Assembly (NCBI GenBank): GCA_022478985.1 | Contig: JAKSZP010012200.1 | Location: forward strand, 1-64,000 | DNA from: Massospora cicadina | Taxonomy: Eukaryota; Entomophthoromycota; Entomophthoromycetes; Entomophthorales; Entomophthoraceae | Length of the DNA: 64,000 nucleotides | Direction: 5' to 3' | Shown here: piece by piece, positions 35,340-45,079 of the stretch | Position numbering within the stretch: position 1 is the first letter of the stretch | Layout of the letters: every line of letters begins with the position of its first letter | The notes under the pieces: model-generated | Databases searched by the model: none | The model's input: only the letters and a program-made list of their open reading frames with translations | Told to the model about the DNA's origin: nothing | Position numbers and translations under genes: made by a program

Positions 35340-36015
35340 ACAACAACAGAATCTGTTTTGGAATCAAAAAAGGGGAGGAAAGGTTGGCCACTCTTAATAC
35401 TGAGGCCACATACCCCACCATGCTTTCTGCAGGTGCATATACTTGATCATATTTTAAATGAAGTTCCTTCTCCACTTCCTGAGTGCGCTGAATCATGGTA
35501 GAGGTCAACCGTGAGTTCTTAGGGGTAATCTGATATACTGGAATAGGGTCCTCATCCAGGCCATATGCACTAATAAATGGTTCAGAGATAGAGACCAGGT
35601 TTTCGTTATAAAACGCGTTTTCTGATGCAAATGACCCTATCCTTTAAACAGCAACAAAACGCCCGATGTTATCCAAGGCCACCACCCCCAGGCCCATCTG
35701 TGCCAATTCGCTGGCATCATCTGAAAGCGTGGGCGATGTAACATTTGTTTGTTTAAATTGAAAGTGACTAATTTTGTGGAAAGTCAGGGAATCACAACTT
35801 TTGGACATCGAAGCATCCGAATCCACCAGGTACAAGCATGAAGGGTGGATATTTTCCAGTTGGAGGCAACCATAATAACGCCAAGTTGCTCCAGCCTTCG
35901 GTAAAAGAGGAAACAGCGGTGTATCTAATGACAGCCTGAGCCCACAGCTAATGGCCACTGTTTTTACTTTGGAAAAGTTCCACACAGAAAAAGTTTGAGC
36001 ACATAAGAAAAAAAG
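35340..36015 (-). pseudogene. Chromovirus B 5' internal region, gag remnant
   Basis: The longest minus-strand frame, 35985-35644, gives SLDTPLFPLLPKAGATW and HKISHFQFKQTNVTSP. It is followed by GLDEDPIPVYQITPK and a part (KYDQVYAPAESMVGYVASVL) that matches 40340-40440 in element C just before the protease. No zinc knuckle was found. At about 670 bp it is shorter than a usual gag. Confidence 0.5.
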
Positions 36016-36026
36016 GTTGGTTGACT
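36016..36026 (-). promoter_or_regulatory. Self-priming primer-binding site of chromovirus B
   Basis: On the minus strand AGTCAACCAAC lies two bases (TT) inside the 5' LTR. It is complementary to TTGGTTGACT in the same LTR (minus strand of 36410-36419). The paired change relative to element C supports pairing. Confidence 0.68.
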
Positions 36027-36028
36027 AA

Positions 36029-36880
36029 TGTAAGGAGAGTATCTATAACTCTCCTGTTCCCAGCGTGGCAGTGCACGGTGCACAAGGCCAACGCCAGGGA
36101 ACTTGCTGTTAGTGCTAAAGTAATTAGAGTCCAGCGGAGGGTGCTGGAGCAATAACCACTTAGGCATAGTAGTACGAATTTTACAATAATCCCACCAAAA
36201 GCGACGCAGTGCACATGGCAAAAGGTGCTAAGCGGCCCAGGTTGGAGGGAACCTGGGCGAACAAATGGTGAACAACGTGATAGCTGCAAGGTATTTGCTA
36301 TAGCAAGGTTAATGGAGCGTGAGACCTCTTCAAAGATATTTGTGTACAGGAGTGTTTGGAATATCATAAAATTTAAAAATAAATTTAAACGGGAAAGATT
36401 TATTTGGGAAGTCAACCAATAAGGAATGTTGGTTGGGGAAAATGTATTTAAGCTTGGATGGGGAAATTAGGGTTATGCCACAGTGGGCCCAAGCACTGAC
36501 TCACCAATAGTGCAATACTGCCATCTGAATTAGTTGAATAGGCTGAAACTGACTTCACTCAAGTGATTGATTAAAGTTGGATTTGACCCAAGCGCGTTAT
36601 TTCATAGATGGAATGGTTTTGAAACCCCGTTCCTCAACTAACCAAATTAAACCATCCGCCTTTATTTGGTAGATAGTTCATTTTAACGCCTGCCCAGACG
36701 TCAGGGGCTGGGCACTTGGCACCCACTTAGGACCAACCTGGGCATATTTTTCCCATACCCAGCGCTGGTCTAGGGTGTGCTTCAGGTCTGGGAGGCCCTG
36801 TAATTTCACCTTCTGGACCTCCTGGCGCCCAGCCTTTTCCTTGGGGTCAGTCTCTATTATGATGTCTTGGGACCATGACA
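36029..36880 (-). mobile_element. Chromovirus B 5' LTR
   Basis: 852 bp, TGTAAGGAGAG to GGACCATGACA on the plus strand. A TATA-like TTAAATAC precedes the self-priming segment (36410-36419) by about 30 bases on the minus strand. Confidence 0.93.
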
Positions 36881-36962
36881 CACTGCAGAGCCCCTCTTTG
36901 GGAAGGTGCCCTTCTCTAGTGGGGGTGATGTGATAGTTGGTTTCAATCAATCGTTGCATTTT
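36881..36962. repeat. Large inverted repeat, right arm (second segment)
   Basis: Reverse complement of about 29515-29595 (AGCCCCTCTTTGGGAAGG). Continues at 37851. Confidence 0.72.
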
Positions 36963-37850
36963 TGTCAGGAGAGTGTCTATAACTCTCCAGTACCAGCAAT
37001 ATGGTGCACGGTGCACAGCCACAATTCCATGGAACTAGTCGTCAGTATTCTAGGGAGCATATATCCGCAGAGGGTGCTGGAGCTAAAATAACTTAGGGCA
37101 TGGCTGTTCAACGTGGTATGTAATAATAAATATAAAACAAACAACAATACTTGGGTGGACCCCAAAGAGGAGTCCATATCCAAGCGGTGATCTGGGCTGG
37201 AGGGATTGGGTGCCTCGTTCTGGAGGGGACCAGGACGGCCCAGCAATACACCAGATGAGAATTAAATTAGTGTAAGTAAAATGGCTGATGTTGTTAAGGA
37301 CCTCCCAAATGAGTTCCACGCACAGGTTTGCCAGAGTTAACATATAAAAACATAAGCTAATGAGATTTCTATTGAAAGGAAGATGACTAGCGAGGAAAGT
37401 TGGTCTCAAGTACCCTATTTAAACAAGGGGAAGCTAGTCATCAATTGGAAAAATAGATTTAAGCCTAAACAAGACAATCGGCGTAACCCACCATTGGCCA
37501 AGGTACTGTCACTTGAGATCAAATGAACTGAAGTGAATAATTGTAAGCTAAGCGATCCCAATTTAGAAATGATAAAAATTGATCAGGTTTTTACCCCCAT
37601 TCTCCAAACAACTAAATAAAACCATCTTGGTTAAGAAGATAACTAGTCTGCTTTAATGCCACTGCCATAACACAGGGATGGGCATCATGCACTTCCCCTA
37701 AACCAACCTGAGCATATATGGCCTGCACCCAGCGTGGGTCCACGGTGTGCTTTAGGTCAGGAAGGTCCTGCAGCTTGACCTTTTTGGACTTCTGACATCC
37801 GACCTTGTCTAGGCATTTTGTTCACTCAATAAAGTTATGTGAACATGATA
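36963..37850 (-). mobile_element. Chromovirus-family solo LTR with perfect target duplication
   Basis: 888 bp, TGTCAGGAGAGTGTC to AACATGATA. Flanks ATTTT (36958-36962) and ATTTT (37851-37855) are identical. The interrupted arm sequence continues on both sides. No coding DNA. Confidence 0.9.
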
Positions 37851-38035
37851 ATTTTGGCTTGGGTTCATTTTTTGAATCCTGATTTAATTCTTTTTAAAAT
37901 ATATTTGGGTTTGGTCAAGTTTGGACGCTAGGTTGTGCTTCACAAGAATTATTTATTAGGCTCATATGAGCCTAATTAATGGTTCAGGTGAGGCCCCCAA
38001 AGGGCAGCTGTAAAAAGGCATGCCCACCAATTCTG
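37851..38035. repeat. Large inverted repeat, right arm (last segment)
   Basis: Reverse complement of about 29335-29515, including TTAGGCTCATATGAGCCTAA. Ends at CCAATTCTGAA. Confidence 0.72.
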
Positions 38036-38108
38036 AAGCTCACTGAGAATTCTTCCCCTTAAACACTTCTATAAGAGCATTGTCAGTTGCTCCTCAGGAA
38101 GCTCTTTT
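38036..38108 (+). repeat. Spacer repeat, second copy (left part)
   Basis: Matches about 30125-30200 (GAATTCTTCCCCTT, GAGCATTGTC). Broken by chromovirus C; continues at 44892. Confidence 0.72.
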
Positions 38109-38997
38109 TGTGGTTATGGTTACAGGGTATAATTGAGGGTATAGATTGTAGATATAAGGCTGGGCGTGAGGAGCCAAAAGGGTTAAATTTCAAGGCCTCA
38201 CTGACCTAAAACATACCCTGGACCAACGCTGTGTACAGGCAAGATATGCCCACGTTGGTTCTGGGGATTTTTGTGATGCTTGGCCATGCATTAAATCAAA
38301 GTCAATAAAATGCAGCAGCTATGTTACTAATCATGAAGGTTAAATACAGTTTTTGTGTAAAAGGGGTTCAAAAACCTGTTAAGTTACAATATTGCCAAAT
38401 TTAGACAAATTCAGCTGAAAGCAATAACCTGAGTTCAGACTACATCAAGCTAAAGTACCTTGACAGATGGTAGTGTACTTTTATTGGTTTGTTTAGGCTT
38501 AGCACTGCTCCCGCAGAACAATGATTCTCCCCAAATTGTTTAATTTAATTCCTTATGACCAACTTTCTTGTTGGTCAACTTGCTTAAAAATCTACTATTA
38601 CTTTTACGTTTTGCATGGTCACTTGGGTGGACCTGTGCGCAGACCTCCTCGAGGAGGTCTCCAAAATATATGACAACTTATCTTACCAAAATTAATAACA
38701 AAGTCTGGTGCACAATTGGGCCGCCCTGTTCCCTTCCAGATCAAGGCACCCAAGCACCCCCACACCGATCTACACTTGATTATGGAATCCTCCTTGAGTT
38801 CCAGACAAGTTGTGTCATATATTATTTATCTTGTTGTTTACTCTATATTATACACCCTGTCCCTGAATCCTCTATGCTCTGGCACCTACTTCAGTGTCTT
38901 GTTTCCAATCCTACTAGTGACTAGTTCCCTTGTGGTGTGGCTGTGTATCCTGCACCACCTCTATGGGAATGAGAGAGTTACAGACACTTTCCTGACA
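38109..38997 (+). mobile_element. Chromovirus C 5' LTR
   Basis: About 889 bp; start slightly decayed (TGTGGTTATGG for TGTCATGG), end CCTGACA. A TATA-like TTTAATTTAA at 38540-38549 lies about 25 bases before the self-priming stretch GTTGGTCAACT (38570-38580), which would be close to the transcript start. Confidence 0.9.
38570..38580 (+). promoter_or_regulatory. LTR segment complementary to the primer site (predicted RNA 5' end)
   Basis: GTTGGTCAACT, the exact reverse complement of 39000-39010. In Tf1-type elements the RNA 5' end folds back onto the primer site and primes minus-strand DNA. Confidence 0.65.
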
Positions 38998-38999
38998 TT

Positions 39000-39010
39000 A
39001 GTTGACCAAC
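39000..39010 (+). promoter_or_regulatory. Self-priming primer-binding site of chromovirus C
   Basis: AGTTGACCAAC, two bases (TT) after the 5' LTR, an 11/11 complement to 38570-38580. There is no TGG start as a tRNA-primed site would need. Confidence 0.7.
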
Positions 39011-40470
39011 CTTTTTACTTTATATGCATTAGATTTATCCATGTGGGGCTCTCACTAAGAGTGAACTTGGTGCGCTAGCCATTTGTCACAGCCTCTATGT
39101 GCTCATCACAGATTTTTTGTTTGGTTTAGTATTAATTCTTCTCAGCATTATTCTTGCTACTAACTGGGAAGTGCTAATCCTACCTGCTTGTACCTGGTGA
39201 CTCAAACCCTTTTTATCCTGTTGTCACAATTCACTGACTTCCCCCTGAAATTTATTCCAAAATTCAACAGGCTCTTGCTTTTCTCTCGCTGTAAGCCTCT
39301 TTTAATAAATAACTAAAGGAACTGGTTCTTGTCCACCCTTGCATGGGGTGGCTTGTTGTATTGCCTAACTCCTGAGACAGCGACTGGGTTTTTGCAATGT
39401 TTAGCGCACAGCCACTTTTGTAAAATTCAGTTGAGGGTTTGGAGCGTTTTCTGGAGTAGCGTCGCCCAGATGTGTCATCCATCCAAGCCTTCTATGAGGA
39501 CTTTGTCTCTGCGCCAAAATGTCCGCCTAGAGAAATTGTATTTAAGATGAATTTTGTGACAGGCCCTTACCCTACCTTTGGAAGACATCATTAAAACGTC
39601 ACTTATATGTTTCACGTTGGACCTACCCACAAGAAATGCCTTGGTATGGCAATCGCCCCTCCCAACTTTAACAAGTTGATTGAAACTCTTTGGGAAATTT
39701 CCCTGCCACACCCTGTAAGGAGCCAAGTAATTTGGCCATCATGGTTTCACCTGGGGTGGCCTCTATAAATACTGGCTCCAAAAACTCACGTGCGCTTCTG
39801 AAAAAGGAGAGATTCAACCTTTAATTCCTTTATTTTCAGAGAAATTTGTAGGTGAGCAGGGGTCCGTCCCCAAATCTAAAATAAATGTCTCAGTTGATTC
39901 TTCCACTATGTCACCTGCGTTGGCCCTATAAATTTAGTGCCTGAGACTATTGTTTTTCCTTTTAACGGGGAAGAGCTCCTCACCAATCCCTTCCCTGTTT
40001 TGGTGTAATCTGAGGGTTTGGATGAGTCTGTCCCCAAATTTAACAAAAACAGTTTATTATAAATGATTTCCCTCTGCACCACAAACCCATGCTACAGGCT
40101 GGATCATTAACAAAGGGCCTGAGAGTGATGGCCTTGGATAAAAATGTACAACTGAACAGCGAATCAGGTATGGGGTTACTGATGCCTGAAAACACGTTTT
40201 GTCATGCAAATAATAAAACTAAAAGAGCTGAGCATCAGGTCCTGTGGCTCTGACGTGGACCCCATTCCTGTGTACCAAACCACACCTGAGAACCCACACT
40301 TGACCCCTACCTTGATCTGTAGAACACAGGAGGTGGAGAAAAAATTACTTTTAAAATAAGAAAATATAATTTCAACTGGTGAAAATATGGTGGTATATGT
40401 GACCTCAGTAGTGAGAGTGGTCAACTATCTCTCTCCATTTTATGGTGCAAAAACTTGTACTGGAGGCATA
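39011..40470 (+). pseudogene. Chromovirus C gag region
   Basis: Heavily decayed. The last part (about 40320-40445: NTGGGEK-type residues, then MVVYVTSVVRVVNYLSPF) matches the pre-protease part of B. The rest has stops in all frames and no zinc knuckle was found. Confidence 0.45.
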
Positions 40471-43400
40471 CTTATGACTGATGAAGGGTTTTCTGGTGAA
40501 GTGTTGGCGTTGTCTGCTATAAATAAAGATCATTCTAGATATTTTTTATTCACTGCTACCCTTTCATCCCCTTTAAGGAAAATAAGCATGACTATTTTGG
40601 TGGATACAGGAGCCTCTGAGAATTTTTATGGACCAAGACCTGCTGACTACTTTGATTTGAATTACTTGTCAGGTGGTATGGTTAGGGGGGCTTCCCAAGG
40701 TATTCCCACGCTGAAGGTTCTGGGGTTAGTGGATTATCAAGTTGTCAGATACAATTTGGCTGACCGCTTCCAAGCCATCAAAAAATTCTTATACCCCATT
40801 TTTGGGATCAAAGTGGTGGCGAAAGTTTGACGTCAAAGTTACTTGAATGACAATACCTTGTCTTTAACTTTGATGAATGGTCATGACTTAGTTGTCCCTT
40901 TGGCTGACGCAGACTTCCAGGGCGATTTTCCCCACTGGCCCAATATCCACATACAGTCTTGCTCCGTTGCTAAAGCCCTCTTTGGAGATTCCCTTACCTT
41001 CTTGTTTGGAGGGGCTAGTCTCTTCATTTGATGCATCTTCAACCAATGTACTACCAGATCATTCAGAGTTTGATTGCGAGTTCAAGCTCACCGTTGATAT
41101 GGTACATATATCTTCCCCAATTTACCCTTTGACCATATGGTAGGAAGTGGCATTAGATGTGTGTTAAGTAGTAGTTAGCCAGAAGCGAGATTTTCAGCGT
41201 ACCTCCCCAGTATGCTCCCCACTTCTCTTCATGTAGAAAGCCAATGGTACCTTATGCCTATGTGTAGATTATGGGAACCTAAACAAAGTCACAGTACCAG
41301 ATTTGCATCCCATCCCAATGGACATACAGTTTGCTCGCTATGTTGAGAAGGCTAGAGTCTTCTCCAAATTGGATTTCTTAAATGAATTTAATCAGATCCT
41401 TATCAAGAAGGGCCAGTATTGACTAAACGCGTTCTAAACCAGAAAGGAAACTTTTCAGTTTCAGATTATGCTTTGGGCTTAAAAATGCACCTGCTATAAT
41501 TCAGCACCGTATAGATGCAGCCTTGGTGGACCTGCTGGGTGTATGCGCGGTTGCATAAATGGATGATTTCTGGTGTTCTCCCCTGATCAAATTTCTCATG
41601 CAATATCCTGTAACAAGTGGTGGAGAGTTTGAGGGCATATGACCTTACTTTAAAAAACAGTAAGTGAGAGTTATTCAACCCCAGGTCACCTTCCTGGGCA
41701 ACGTCGTGTTTGGCCAAAGAGATATGATCACTTTAGACAAGGGTAAGGCGACCCATGAGTGGTCCACCCCAACTTTGGAAAGGAATTGAAAAGCTTCTTG
41801 GGGACTTGTACGTTCCTCAAGAAACTCACACCAAATGTTTCTGAAGTGACGGTGCCCTTGTATAATGCAAGAGGGGCAAAAATGCTCCAGTGGTCCCCTG
41901 TTTTGCAGGATGCCTTCCAAGCGGTAAAGTGAGCCATGTTGTCAACGTCCGTCCTTCGCCATAAAGTTCCATAAAAAGAGTTTATTGTGGCTACTGATGC
42001 CTCCAACTTCATGATAGGGGCTGCCTTGTTACAAGTGGGAGGAGATAGAATAGAGCATCTGGTGGGATAAGTTTACAGAAAATGTCCTTACCAGAGTTAA
42101 ACTAGCCGTTTATGACAGAGAGTTATAAGCAGTGGTTGAGGCGTTGACCTATTGGCGTCATCATTTGCATGGCCCATCCCTACCATTCCATGTACATACT
42201 GATCACTATGCCTTGTTGTACTATCATGCACCTCATGTCCTGATCTCACGGCAAACCACTGGCATGAGACCCTGGACCAAGTTGTGTTCTTCTATGAGTT
42301 TATGAAAAACAAGGAGAATGGTTTGGTGGATTATTTGAGCCAAAAAAGCCTGCATTAGCTCCAGATCCTAAGAAGGTAGAGATGCATAACACCACTTGAT
42401 GATTTCACCGGTAAGATCATGTCTCAACTTCCCTCTCCCTTGGCCATAGGCTAGCGCTTGCTCCTCTGGAAAATGCAGAGGAATATGGTATGTTCAGAAA
42501 TGTAGCCCTTTCACAGCCCTTGTTGGCATAGTATACTATGGTCTTCTCCAAGAGCGAATTGAGTCAGGAGGACATTACCAGGAGTTACCACATTAAGGAC
42601 GAGATTGTGGTTTCAGGGGCGCCTATGGATTCCTGTCAGACCATTTAACCTGAAAATTATCCAGAACTATAATGATGGGATCACCATTGGACACCCTTGG
42701 AAGGTGAAGAATGTAGTTGATCCGCCACACTTATTATTTGAAACGGATTAGCCACACAAGTTTTCAGGTACTATAAGGAGTACCTAGTCTGTAACCAAAT
42801 GAAGCAAAATTGCCAGCCCCTCGCGGGGTTGTTGGTACCAGTTCAAAAGGCAGAGGGCCACTGGACGTCACTATTGGTTGATAATATTGTGGAGCTACAT
42901 GTATATAAGAGTATGATGCTATTATGATAGTGGTGGACCAGTTTACAAAATTCGCCCATTTCATTCCTTATAACACCAAAGTAACAGCAAAAGGAGACGG
43001 CTAAACTCTTTGTTTCTCATGTGTTTTCCCTCCATGGGGTATTCACAGGAGATAATTAGTGATTGGAGTCCCCAGTTTACCTCTGTATTTTGCGAAGAGT
43101 TGTGCAAAACTCTTCAGATTCGCCCCTGACGTTTTACCAAAAATCACCCCCAATCAGATGGACATATTGAACGAGTGAACCAGTGCTTGAACAGTTCCTG
43201 TGGTGTTACACTGCCGCAGACCATTCAGATTGGGTTCTTATCTTTTCATGGCCCAATTTAGCTATAACAATGTGAAACACGCACTCATTGGTTGTTCCCC
43301 ATTTTTGCCAATTATTGGTTAACCCCGCCTTCAACATGGAACCCAGCTGTGGCTCCAAAGTGGAAGCGGTGGCGGACTTTGAGAAGACTATCAAGAAAGT

Positions 43401-44005
43401 ACACCAGGGGGTGAACATGAATTTTGGATGCAGCTATGCAAGCTTATAAGGAGAATGCCAACGGTAAAGATGGGTAGGTCCTGCGTACAAGGAAGGGGAT
43501 TTCGTGATGCTTGATGCTAGAAACATCCCAATCAAGCAGCCATGCAAAAAGCTAGGACTGAATAGGGTAGGGCCTTACTGCTTGTCAGAAAGGTGGGCCA
43601 CGCCTCATACCAGTTAGATCTTAGCTCATCGTTCCAGATCTTTGCCATAGTCCATGAAAGTAAGCTGATGTTGTTGAGGGCTCCCACCAGAGAATCCAGA
43701 GGTTTATCTCGTCGATTGTGCGCCAGAGTGTGAAGTGGAGGAAATTGTAGCTTCTCAATGTGAGAAGAATGATTGAGTACTTTGTATCTTAGAAGGTATT
43801 TGATGCAGCGGTCAACAGTTGAATAACAGTGAGCAATTGTGACCATGGACTAGACCTAATTGAGGCTTTTCATGAGCTTTATCCTGAGACAGCAAGACTA
43901 AGTCAAAGCAAAGTCTCAGGGCCATGAATCTGGCCCCTGCCCACGAGACCTTTTCCATGGCAAAAGCCCCTGGAGGGGTGGATCCCCAAAAGAATGAGAA
44001 GTTAA
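40471..44005 (+). pseudogene. Chromovirus C pol: protease, RT, RNase H, integrase
   Basis: Protease frame 40387-40830 has ILVDTGASENF (near 40595). RT runs from about 41040 with GDYGNLNK-like and KLDFLNEFNQI; the catalytic box reads stop-MDD near 41555, where B has YMDD. RNase H has ATDASNFMIGAALLQVGGD (41985-42045) and AVVEALTYWRHHLHG (42125-42170). Integrase runs from about 42480 to 43640 with YKEYLVCNQMKQNCQPLAG and a core near 42930 (IMIVVDQFTKFAHFI). The chromodomain remnant ECEVEEIVASQ lies near 43725. The pol frame reads into the LTR (MSWLHD at 44009). Many stops. Confidence 0.85.
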
Positions 44006-44891
44006 TGTCATGGCTACATGACAATTGAGGATACAGATTTTAGGGACAAGGCTTGGCATGAGGAGGCCAAAAGGGTTAAGTTGCAAGGCCTCCTTGACCT
44101 AAAACATACCCTGTAGCAACGCTGGGTACAGGCAAAATATTCCCAAGTTGATTCTGGGGATGAGTGTGATATTCAACACTGCATTATATCAAGGGCATTA
44201 AAATGCACCAGCTGTTTTACTAATCATGATGGTTCATTACAGTTGCTTGTGGAACGGGGTTTCAAAAACTGTTCCATTTACTAATATTGCCAAATCCAGA
44301 CGAGAACAGCTGCAAGCAATAACCTGAGATCAGACTATCTCGAGCTACAGTGCCTTGACAGATGGTAGTGTGCAATTATTTGTTTAGTCTTAGCACTGCT
44401 CCCGCAGATCATTGACTATCCCCAATTGTTTAATTATGATTCCTTATGAACAACTTTCCTTGTTGGTCGACTTGCTTAATAAAAATTTCCTGTTAATTTT
44501 ACATTTTTTCATGGTCCCTTGGGCGAACCTGTGCGCAGACCACCTTGAGGAGATCTCCAACAATATATGACATTTTATCTTAACAAAATTAATAACATAA
44601 TCTGGTGCACAATTGGGCCGCCCTGTTCCCTTCCAGATCAAGGCACCCAAGCACCCCCACACCGATCTACACTTGATTATGGACTCCTCCTTGGGGTCTA
44701 GCCAAGTTTGTCATTTATTATTTATCTTGTTGCTTACTTGTTTTTAAACCCTATCCCCTGGTCCCCTATGCTCTGGCACCTTCTGCAGTGTCTTGTTTCC
44801 AATCCTACTAGCGACTAAAACCCTTGTGGTGTGGCTGTGTATCCCGCACCAACTCTATGGAAATGAGAGAGTTACAGACACTCTCCTGGCA
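44006..44891 (+). mobile_element. Chromovirus C 3' LTR
   Basis: 886 bp, TGTCATGGCTACATG to CTCTCCTGGCA. Poly(A)-type CTTAATAAAA near 44475, just after the self-priming segment GTTGGTCGACT (44463-44473), which carries one change. Confidence 0.92.
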
Positions 44892-45066
44892 TTTGGCGGC
44901 CCTTTTTATTTGTTGATAAAAGAAAGGTTGTTTTGAGGTCACATACCTCGCTTCCTGTTTGTCTTTTTTGGGTACCAAATCTATTTTATTATTTTGACGT
45001 TAGTGTACTTTGGCGCTGTCAGTGTGCAAGTTATTTTTCATTTTTATGGAGGTCAGAACTGGGATA
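44892..45066 (+). repeat. Spacer repeat, second copy (right part)
   Basis: Matches about 30195-30390 (CTGTTTGTCTTTTTTGG, TTTTTATGGAGGTCAGAACT). Element P reading resumes after it. Confidence 0.72.
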
Positions 45067-45079
45067 ATTCTGACCTTTA

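Larger units (their letters stand above)
30925..36880 (-). mobile_element. Chromovirus B, Ty3/gypsy LTR retrotransposon (minus strand)
   Basis: LTRs at 30925-31780 (3') and 36029-36880 (5') enclose protease, RT, RNase H, integrase and chromodomain on the minus strand. The two LTRs are very similar by eye. The coding part is the best preserved in the window, with intact DTGAS and YMDD motifs. The 5' internal region (35.3-36.0 kb) is short and lacks a full gag, so part of gag is deleted or unreadable. A primer site of self-priming type lies at 36016-36026. No clean target duplication was found (CCCAA against CACTG), although the inserted-into inverted repeat continues on both sides. Confidence 0.93.
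38109..44891 (+). mobile_element. Chromovirus C, Ty3/gypsy LTR retrotransposon (plus strand)
   Basis: LTRs at 38109-38997 and 44006-44891. Internal order is primer site, gag remnant, protease, RT, RNase H, integrase, chromodomain remnant. It is the same family as A and B but more decayed than B. It is inserted in the spacer repeat, which continues on both sides and shows the original unbroken form at 30120-30404. A clean 5-bp duplication is not visible. Confidence 0.93.

Noticed and set aside
38109..44891. 5-bp target duplication for chromovirus C
   Set aside because: Flanks CTTTT and TTTGG do not match well enough to claim; the insertion is supported instead by the split spacer repeat.
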